Source of the DNA: a virus
DNA: 64,000 nt
Direction: 5' to 3' (one strand)
IMG/VR virus record: IMGVR_UViG_3300025000_000065
Location: 1-64,000 of that record
Part shown: piece after piece, positions 58,019 through 64,000 of the stretch
How the letters are laid out: every line of letters begins with the position of its first letter
How positions within the stretch are numbered: the stretch's first letter is position 1
Program-made: the position numbers and the translations under genes
The notes under the pieces: generated by a model
The model's input: the letters and a program-made list of their open reading frames with translations, nothing else
What the model was told of the DNA's origin: nothing
Databases searched by the model: none

Positions 58019-58717
58019 TTGAAAAAAGAATTCAATAAAGTTTATAACATTGATTTCTTTGAAGGAATGTCTTCTATAAAAAATGATTTTATAGATTTAT
58101 TACTTACAGATCCTCCATATGGAATAAACTTAACTCCTCAAAGACGAAATAGTAAATTTAAAAATACCAAAATAAAAAATGATAATAATTTAGATTGGTT
58201 AGAATCTTTTGTCAATGAATCTTATAGGATTATGAAAAATGCTGGATTTATTTTTTGTAATTGGCAAAAATATGATATTTTCAAACAAGCATTTGAAAAA
58301 AAATTTATTATCAAAAACCTTATAGTTTGGGATAAGATGTGGTTTGGAATGGGAAATAACTTTAGACCCAATCATGAATTTATTATGCTTATATGTAAAA
58401 CAAATATTACAATAAAATCAAATAATTTATCTAATATTTTATCTTTTAGAAGACTTCATCCATCTAAAATGATTCATTCCTGCGAAAAGCCAGTTCCATT
58501 ATTGCAATTATTAATTAATGAAACAACTAACGAAGAAGATATTATTTTAGATCCCTTTGCTGGAAGTGGAAGTTGTCTAGAGGCAAGCTTAAAAACAAAA
58601 AGAAAATTTATTGGATTTGATAATGGCAAAAATGAAAAAACCAATGAACATTGGGCTGATATAGCAAATCAAAGATGTCTTAATGTAAAAATAAAAGGAG
58701 AAACAAATGAATTATAA
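58019..58717 (+). CDS. Solitary beta-class DNA methyltransferase (N6A or N4C)
   Basis: TTG start after AAAGGAGAAAATT. 232 aa. DPPYGI (31-36, motif IV) comes before HSCEKPVPLLQLLI and DPFAGSGS (178-185, motif I), the beta-class order. No restriction endonuclease adjacent, so self-protection against host restriction or regulation. Target base and site unknown. Confidence 0.8.
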   Translation: MKKEFNKVYNIDFFEGMSSIKNDFIDLLLTDPPYGINLTPQRRNSKFKNTKIKNDNNLDWLESFVNESYRIMKNAGFIFCNWQKYDIFKQAFEKKFIIKNLIVWDKMWFGMGNNFRPNHEFIMLICKTNITIKSNNLSNILSFRRLHPSKMIHSCEKPVPLLQLLINETTNEEDIILDPFAGSGSCLEASLKTKRKFIGFDNGKNEKTNEHWADIANQRCLNVKIKGETNEL

Positions 58718-60428
58718 ATTGCTAAATAAAAATTATAAAGAAGAGTTAGAAAATAAAACAATTAAGGAATTTATTTTATCTAACAGAAATATTGAAAATC
58801 CAAGTATCTATTTATCTCTTACAAAAGACAATGTTCATCATTATTCTTTATTAGAAAATATTGATAAAGCAAAAAATGTCTTGTTAGAAACAATAAAGAA
58901 TAAAGGAAAAATCGGAATTATTGTGGATGTAGATGTAGACGGATTCTCTTCGGCATCTATTCTATATCAATATCTTGCAAGAAATTATGATCAATCAAAA
59001 TTGTCTTATTTTATTCATACTAAAAAACAACATGGTATTTCAGATTTGTTATCTCAAATATTAAAATCAAAAATTAATCTTTTAATTGTTCCAGATGCAG
59101 GAACAAACGACACTAAGGAATGTAAAATTCTTCAAGAAAAAAATATTCAAGTAATTGTATTAGACCATCACCAGGTAGAAGAAGAAAATCCATATGCTAT
59201 TGTTGTAAATAATCAACTTGGAAATTATCCCAATAAATATCTCAGTGGAGCAGGCGTAACTAAAAAATTCCTAGAAAGTTTAGATGATGAATTATGGGAT
59301 GATTCAAGTGACTTTGATGATCTAGTTGCTATATCAATTATTGCAGATTCCATGTCCATATTAGAATATGAAAACCGTTATCTGGTTACAAAGGGTTTAA
59401 AAAATATTAGAAATAAATTTATTCAAGCAATTATAGAAAAACAATCTTATTCAATTGGCAACACAGATAATATCAATGTTAATATAGTTGCATTTTATAT
59501 TTCTCCATTAATCAATGCTTTAATTAGATCGGGTTCTTTAGAAGAAAAAGAATTAATGTTCAGAGCTTTTATTAATGATCCAGAAACTTTTCCATATAAA
59601 AAACGAAGCGGAGAAGAAATTCAGGAAACAATGCAAGAAATGGTTGCCAGATTAGCAACTAATTTAAAAGCCAAACAGAATAGAGAAATTGATAAGTCTT
59701 TAGAATATTTACGTGGATTAATTGATAAGAACGAATGGAATAAAAACAAGATTTTATTTGTTGATGCTGATGGAGTGGATTATAGTTTCACAGGATTAAC
59801 AGCAATGAAACTTGCTTCAGAATATCAAAAGCCTTGTCTATTAATTAGAAAAAATAGGGACAATGTTTTTGCTGGATCTGCGAGAAATTATGGAAATCAA
59901 ATTGAAAACCTTAAAGATTATTTATTGGAAACAGGGTATTTTGAATATGCTCAAGGGCATCCATCGAGTTTCGGATTAGGAATAAAAATTGAAAATATAA
60001 AACCTGCACTAGAAAAATTAAATGAACAATTGAAAGACATTAACTTTGGAGAATTTATTCATTATATTGATTTTGAAATTAGCATAGAAAATTTAAGCGT
60101 TGAAATAATTAAAGATATGAATGAACTTTATGACTATTATGGAAATGGAATTGAAGAAAGTTTAGTGTTAGTAAAAAATATTCCAGTAAATACAACTAAT
60201 ATTGAACTTATGGGAAAAACAGAAGACACATGGAAATTCCTGTATAATAATGAAATTCAATTTATCAAATTTAAAAACAATAAAGATGATGCTATTATGA
60301 AAGCAAGACAAAACGATTGGTCTGGAGCAAATTTAAAAATTAATGCTATCTGTAAATTAAGCATGAACGAATATGGTGGAGTTAGAATTCCTCAATGTAT
60401 TGTTGTTGATTATGAAAGTATAGAATAG
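58707..60428 (+). CDS. recJ: RecJ-like single-strand exonuclease
   Basis: AAAAGGAGAAAC site, overlaps the methyltransferase by 11 nt. 573 aa. DHH-superfamily motifs: VDVDVDGFSSA (Asp74, 76, 78), VPDAGTND (Asp130), LDHHQVEEEN (Asp153, His154, His155) and LSGAGVTKKF; a C-terminal DHHA1-like GSARN segment follows. Degrades ssDNA 5'-3' with manganese; in phages it may prepare ends for recombination. Confidence 0.8.
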   Translation: MNYKLLNKNYKEELENKTIKEFILSNRNIENPSIYLSLTKDNVHHYSLLENIDKAKNVLLETIKNKGKIGIIVDVDVDGFSSASILYQYLARNYDQSKLSYFIHTKKQHGISDLLSQILKSKINLLIVPDAGTNDTKECKILQEKNIQVIVLDHHQVEEENPYAIVVNNQLGNYPNKYLSGAGVTKKFLESLDDELWDDSSDFDDLVAISIIADSMSILEYENRYLVTKGLKNIRNKFIQAIIEKQSYSIGNTDNINVNIVAFYISPLINALIRSGSLEEKELMFRAFINDPETFPYKKRSGEEIQETMQEMVARLATNLKAKQNREIDKSLEYLRGLIDKNEWNKNKILFVDADGVDYSFTGLTAMKLASEYQKPCLLIRKNRDNVFAGSARNYGNQIENLKDYLLETGYFEYAQGHPSSFGLGIKIENIKPALEKLNEQLKDINFGEFIHYIDFEISIENLSVEIIKDMNELYDYYGNGIEESLVLVKNIPVNTTNIELMGKTEDTWKFLYNNEIQFIKFKNNKDDAIMKARQNDWSGANLKINAICKLSMNEYGGVRIPQCIVVDYESIE

Positions 60429-60435
60429 AATAAAT

Positions 60436-63039
60436 ATGATTACTAATTTTGAAAAAAAATATGTTTATGATATTGAAGTATTTCCTAATTTTTTTTCTTC
60501 CATATTTTTAGATATAGATACTCAAGAAAAAGAAACTTTTATTATATTTCAAAAGAGAAATGATACTAAAGAATTATTCAATTTTTTAAACAGAAATATT
60601 CAAATAATAGGTTATAATAATATTTATTATGATGGTGCTATTTTATATTATATTCTTGAAAACATGGAATTATCAATAGAAGATTTACTAACTAATATAT
60701 TTAGAATATCTAGCAAATTAGTTTCTGATGATTTTAGATTTGATAAAGAGATTAGAGAATTACAATTTCCAGGAAAAGAGTTACCTTATTATCAATTGGA
60801 TTTGATGAAGATACTCGCTTTTGATAAGTTAGGTATAAGTTTAAAGCAAACATCCATTAACTTAAAATGGCATAAGGTACAAGATCTTCCTTTAGAATAT
60901 GATACCCTGATAAAAAAAGAACAAATTAACATTATACTAGATTATAACTTCAATGATGTTTTAATTACTTTCGAGTTATATAAAAAAATATTACCCTTAA
61001 TCAATTTAAGAAAAGATTTAGGAGAAATATTTAAGGTTGATTTAAATAACGCTAGCGATAGCAAAATGGCTAATGTTTTATTAGAAGAGATTTATTCTAA
61101 AGAATTAAATTTAGATATAAATACCATTAAAAATTTACGAACAAAGAGAGATCAATTCATGTTATCTGAATGTATATCAGATAAAATAGAGTTTAAGACA
61201 AATAAATTAAAGAAAATAAAACTAGAAATAGAGAATACTCTTGTTCGTAAAGACACTAATTATAGATATAAAAAGCAAATAGAATTCGCAGGATGTAAAT
61301 ACGAATTAGGTATTGGAGGATTGCATAGTGTAGATGATGCTAGATTGTTTGAAACAGATGATAACTATCTAATACAAGACTGTGATGTTTCTAGTTATTA
61401 TCCTAATATTATATTGAATGAAAAAATTATTCCTGAGCATTTAGATGAAGGATTTCTAAAGGTATTAGACAAAATAACTAAGGAAAGATTAGAAGCTAAA
61501 CACACAGGAGATAAAGTTAAAGCTGATGGTTTAAAAATCACAATCAATTCTATTTTTGGAAAATTAGGAAGTAATACTTTCTGGTTGGAAGATGCTAAAG
61601 CTATGATCAGTGTTACTTTATCTGGTCAATTATATTTATTAAGTTTAATAGAATCTCTAGTTTTAGAAGGAATACCTACCATATCTGCTAATACAGATGG
61701 TATAATTTGTAAAATACCAAAAAATCTAGAAAAAAAATATTATGAAGTATGTAAGCAATGGGAAAAAAGAACAAATTTTGAATTAGAGTACACTCCATAT
61801 TCTTTATATATTAGGTCGGATGTTAATAATTATATTAGCAAAAAGACAGATAATGAAACAAAAGAAAAAGGAAGATATACAAAAGAGATAAGTATTAAAA
61901 AGGGCTATAAATATCCTATTGTTGCTGTAGCAATGTATGAATATTTTATTAATAAAAAACCAATTTTAGAAACGTATAAGGAATCTACTGATATTTTAGA
62001 TTTTTGTATATCTCAAAAAGCTGGGGGAGATTTTCAAGTAGAATTTCATAAAAATGATAATATTGAATTTTTACAAAAAAATAATAGATTTTTTATTAGT
62101 AAAGATGGTGGAAAATTAATAAAAAGAAGAAAGTCAGATAATACTACAATTGGATTATTTGTAGATCAGCTAACTACAGTCATAAATGATTACGATAAAA
62201 ATATATCAATTGATACTTATAATATAGATTATGACTTTTACGTAGAAGAAGCTTACAAATATATTAACGATATTGAACTTAATAAAGATACAAAAATAGA
62301 TTTTTCTATTAATGATATTAGTGAAGACGAAATTAAAATAGAAAAACCTGATCCCGAAATAGAAAAAATATTAAATAAACTAAACAAAATAAAAGGTTTG
62401 AGTACTGGAGTAGTTCAAAATTTGCTAATCATTCATAATAAGTTTAAATCTGGAAGTTTTTTAGACTTATTAGTATTCGCAGAAGACAACTCTTATCTAT
62501 CTACCAAATTTGAAGATCTAATAAAAATAAGATATTTTGAAGAATTTGGAAAAAACAAAAAACTATATGAATTTTATCAAGAATTTACTTCTGGTAAAAA
62601 CAGATATTCCAAAACACACACAGATAAAACAAAAGAAAAAAGGATTTCTGAACTACAAAAAATATGGAATGACATTCCCAATAAAAATTATTCAATTCAA
62701 GAACAAATAAAAAACGAATTAGAAATCTTAAACGAAATTCAAACTAACTTTCCAGTAAACAAAAACTATGCAGTAGCAATAGAATTAGATTTAAAATATT
62801 CTCCAAAAATAGAATTTCAAAATCTCTTGACAGGAGAAAGAAAAACGTTTAAAATAAAGAGTAAGATTTATAATGAATTTTCTATAAATAAAGGTGACAT
62901 TTTATTGTTTAAAAAGGTTATAAAAAAGAATTCTATGACTAAAAACGAAGAAGGTAAATGGGTTCAAATAGAAGATAAATTTGATTTATGGCTAGATGTA
63001 TATTATATTATTAAAGAAAATGATAAATTATCGAAGTAA
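60436..63039 (+). CDS. Family B DNA polymerase with 3'-5' exonuclease
   Basis: 867 aa. Exo I YDIEVFPN (11-18), exo II YNNIYYDG (60-67) and exo III DYNFND (169-174). Polymerase motif A DVSSYYPNII (317-326), motif B KITINSIFGKLGS (367-379), motif C SANTDGII (417-424), where Asn419 replaces the first Asp of DTD. The C-terminal 300 residues are basic and unassigned; they carry helical hairpins. Replicates the genome; the start at 60436 is the first ATG with plausible coupling to RecJ. Confidence 0.8.
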   Translation: MITNFEKKYVYDIEVFPNFFSSIFLDIDTQEKETFIIFQKRNDTKELFNFLNRNIQIIGYNNIYYDGAILYYILENMELSIEDLLTNIFRISSKLVSDDFRFDKEIRELQFPGKELPYYQLDLMKILAFDKLGISLKQTSINLKWHKVQDLPLEYDTLIKKEQINIILDYNFNDVLITFELYKKILPLINLRKDLGEIFKVDLNNASDSKMANVLLEEIYSKELNLDINTIKNLRTKRDQFMLSECISDKIEFKTNKLKKIKLEIENTLVRKDTNYRYKKQIEFAGCKYELGIGGLHSVDDARLFETDDNYLIQDCDVSSYYPNIILNEKIIPEHLDEGFLKVLDKITKERLEAKHTGDKVKADGLKITINSIFGKLGSNTFWLEDAKAMISVTLSGQLYLLSLIESLVLEGIPTISANTDGIICKIPKNLEKKYYEVCKQWEKRTNFELEYTPYSLYIRSDVNNYISKKTDNETKEKGRYTKEISIKKGYKYPIVAVAMYEYFINKKPILETYKESTDILDFCISQKAGGDFQVEFHKNDNIEFLQKNNRFFISKDGGKLIKRRKSDNTTIGLFVDQLTTVINDYDKNISIDTYNIDYDFYVEEAYKYINDIELNKDTKIDFSINDISEDEIKIEKPDPEIEKILNKLNKIKGLSTGVVQNLLIIHNKFKSGSFLDLLVFAEDNSYLSTKFEDLIKIRYFEEFGKNKKLYEFYQEFTSGKNRYSKTHTDKTKEKRISELQKIWNDIPNKNYSIQEQIKNELEILNEIQTNFPVNKNYAVAIELDLKYSPKIEFQNLLTGERKTFKIKSKIYNEFSINKGDILLFKKVIKKNSMTKNEEGKWVQIEDKFDLWLDVYYIIKENDKLSK

Positions 63040-63065
63040 GACTGATATAGAAACGGAGATAATTC

Positions 63066-64000
63066 TTGAAAGAATTCAAAATAAAACACTACAAGGAAGA
63101 AGAGGATTTATTGTCTGTGATTTACAATAATAAAAAATCGGATTTACCAATAGATTTTGATCAAGTATATGAATTTACAGGATTTTCAACTCATGAAAGA
63201 TTTTATTCTGATGATTCATCATGGGGTGTTTATACTTTTAATTCAGAAATAGAACTGCCTACTTCCATTATTATTAATGATATAAATATTTTTTCTACAA
63301 AAGAAGATGACAAAATTCTATATCAGGTAACTCTACGTGGAAAAATGCAACAATTAGATCCTTTTTCTAATGTTCCATATAAAGTAAAAGCTAAGTTATC
63401 CAATCATTCAAAATGGGGATATGGATTTGAAGTTATCAGTATTTCTCAAGATACTCCAAAAACCGTTGAAGATACTGGACTATTTTTAAAATCAATTTTA
63501 ACAGAAAATCAAACCAATATACTTTTAGAGATTTATCCTGATATTGTAGATATGGTTATAAATAATCCTAATGTTGATTCAGAAATTGATTTGAATAAAC
63601 TCAATGGAATTAAAGAATTTACCTGGAAAATTATAAAAAATAAAATTTTAGATAATTATTTAATGGCAGATGTATTATCACTTTTATCACCATATGGTAT
63701 TTCACAAAAAAGAATTAAACAACTTTTCAATGAAGAGGCAAACCCATATTTATTAAAAGAAAAATTATTGAACGATCCATATATAATTACTGAAATAGAT
63801 GGTATTGGATTTAAAACTGCTGATGCAATTTCATTAAAAATAAATCCAAGTTTATTGATTTCCGAACAAAGAACAAGAGGATTTGTTAAAGATTATTTAA
63901 AAAATATTGGAGAAGAAAGAGGCGATACCTGGATTTATTTAAGTGAATTAGATTCCGCTATTAAAGAAAATGTTCTTGAGACAGAAATATTGTATAACGA
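63066..64000 (+). CDS. RecD2-like helicase, N-terminal part (runs off the window)
   Basis: TTG start at 63066 after ACGGAGATAA; open to the window end (311 codons). The first 110 residues form an OB-like domain (VLRGKMQQLDPFSN-like stretch YQVTLRGKMQQLDPF), and residues 195-265 contain the helix-hairpin-helix unit NPYLLKEKLLNDPYIITEIDGIGFKTADAISLKI typical of RecD2/TraA helicases, upstream of the ATPase. SF1 5'-3' helicase role is inferred since the motor lies beyond the edge. Confidence 0.75.
   Translation, partial: MKEFKIKHYKEEEDLLSVIYNNKKSDLPIDFDQVYEFTGFSTHERFYSDDSSWGVYTFNSEIELPTSIIINDINIFSTKEDDKILYQVTLRGKMQQLDPFSNVPYKVKAKLSNHSKWGYGFEVISISQDTPKTVEDTGLFLKSILTENQTNILLEIYPDIVDMVINNPNVDSEIDLNKLNGIKEFTWKIIKNKILDNYLMADVLSLLSPYGISQKRIKQLFNEEANPYLLKEKLLNDPYIITEIDGIGFKTADAISLKINPSLLISEQRTRGFVKDYLKNIGEERGDTWIYLSELDSAIKENVLETEILYN

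Overview
The window looks like part of a large, AT-rich tailed bacteriophage (or phage-plasmid) genome. Evidence is a near-complete replication set (DnaB-like helicase, Toprim primase, family B DNA polymerase, RecJ, RecD2-like helicase, a Sak4-like ATPase, a candidate SSB, ThyX), a virion-type gene at the left edge, a phage-style RNA polymerase of the two-barrel RdRp/YonO type, and long runs of tiny, tightly packed unknown genes. There are no rRNA or tRNA genes and no host housekeeping operons. Promoters look like bacterial sigma70 sites (TTGACA or TTGTAA, 16-17 bp, TATAAT-like), and TTG starts with strong Shine-Dalgarno sites are common. The host is uncertain. A phage-encoded secreted glycosidase carries, just after its signal peptide, a VFIPLVLKN segment of a kind I associate with secreted Chloroflexota proteins, so that phylum is a guess.

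Layout. 1-6833 (minus strand): a partial, more GC-rich tail-fibre-like gene, small virion-like genes, a secreted GH128-like glycosidase, an HU-like protein, a zinc-finger protein and the RNA polymerase. 6834-7133: a divergent control region whose two -35 boxes lie in the arms of a 13-bp inverted repeat. 7134-8654: a winged-helix, replication-initiator-like gene, followed by five 15-bp iterons at 23-24 bp spacing and three small genes. 8655-9668: a gene-free region with a 336-nt stretch containing no C on one side and a nearly G-free stretch on the other. 9766-11399 (minus) and 12000-24424 (plus): arrays of small unknown genes flanking a divergent promoter region. 24446-27419: RNA ligase and small genes. 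27416-30522: a tightly coupled accessory operon of different style, ending in a small secreted peptide and a strong terminator. 30674-39958: mixed accessory genes, including a two-gene conserved unknown module, two sugar nucleotide epimerase/dehydratases and a pyrimidine-dimer glycosylase. 39999-50464: a glycosylation island (six glycosyltransferase-like genes, a sugar-type methyltransferase, GmhA, a GHMP heptose kinase) interrupted by a tyrosine recombinase and small genes. 50474-64000: the DNA metabolism module.

How it fits together. Host RNA polymerase could start the early arrays from the sigma70-like promoters. The phage RNA polymerase would then read other genes, but its promoters are unknown. 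A 20-bp element, AATAAAA-N6-TTTTATT, with an invariant 6-nt centre occurs about 25 times, almost only in short intergenic leaders; I regard this and the origin-like 7.7-9.7 kb region as the most novel signals. The replication genes at the right end would act at an origin, possibly the iterons. The sugar genes would build or modify a heptose-containing glycan on the virion or host surface.
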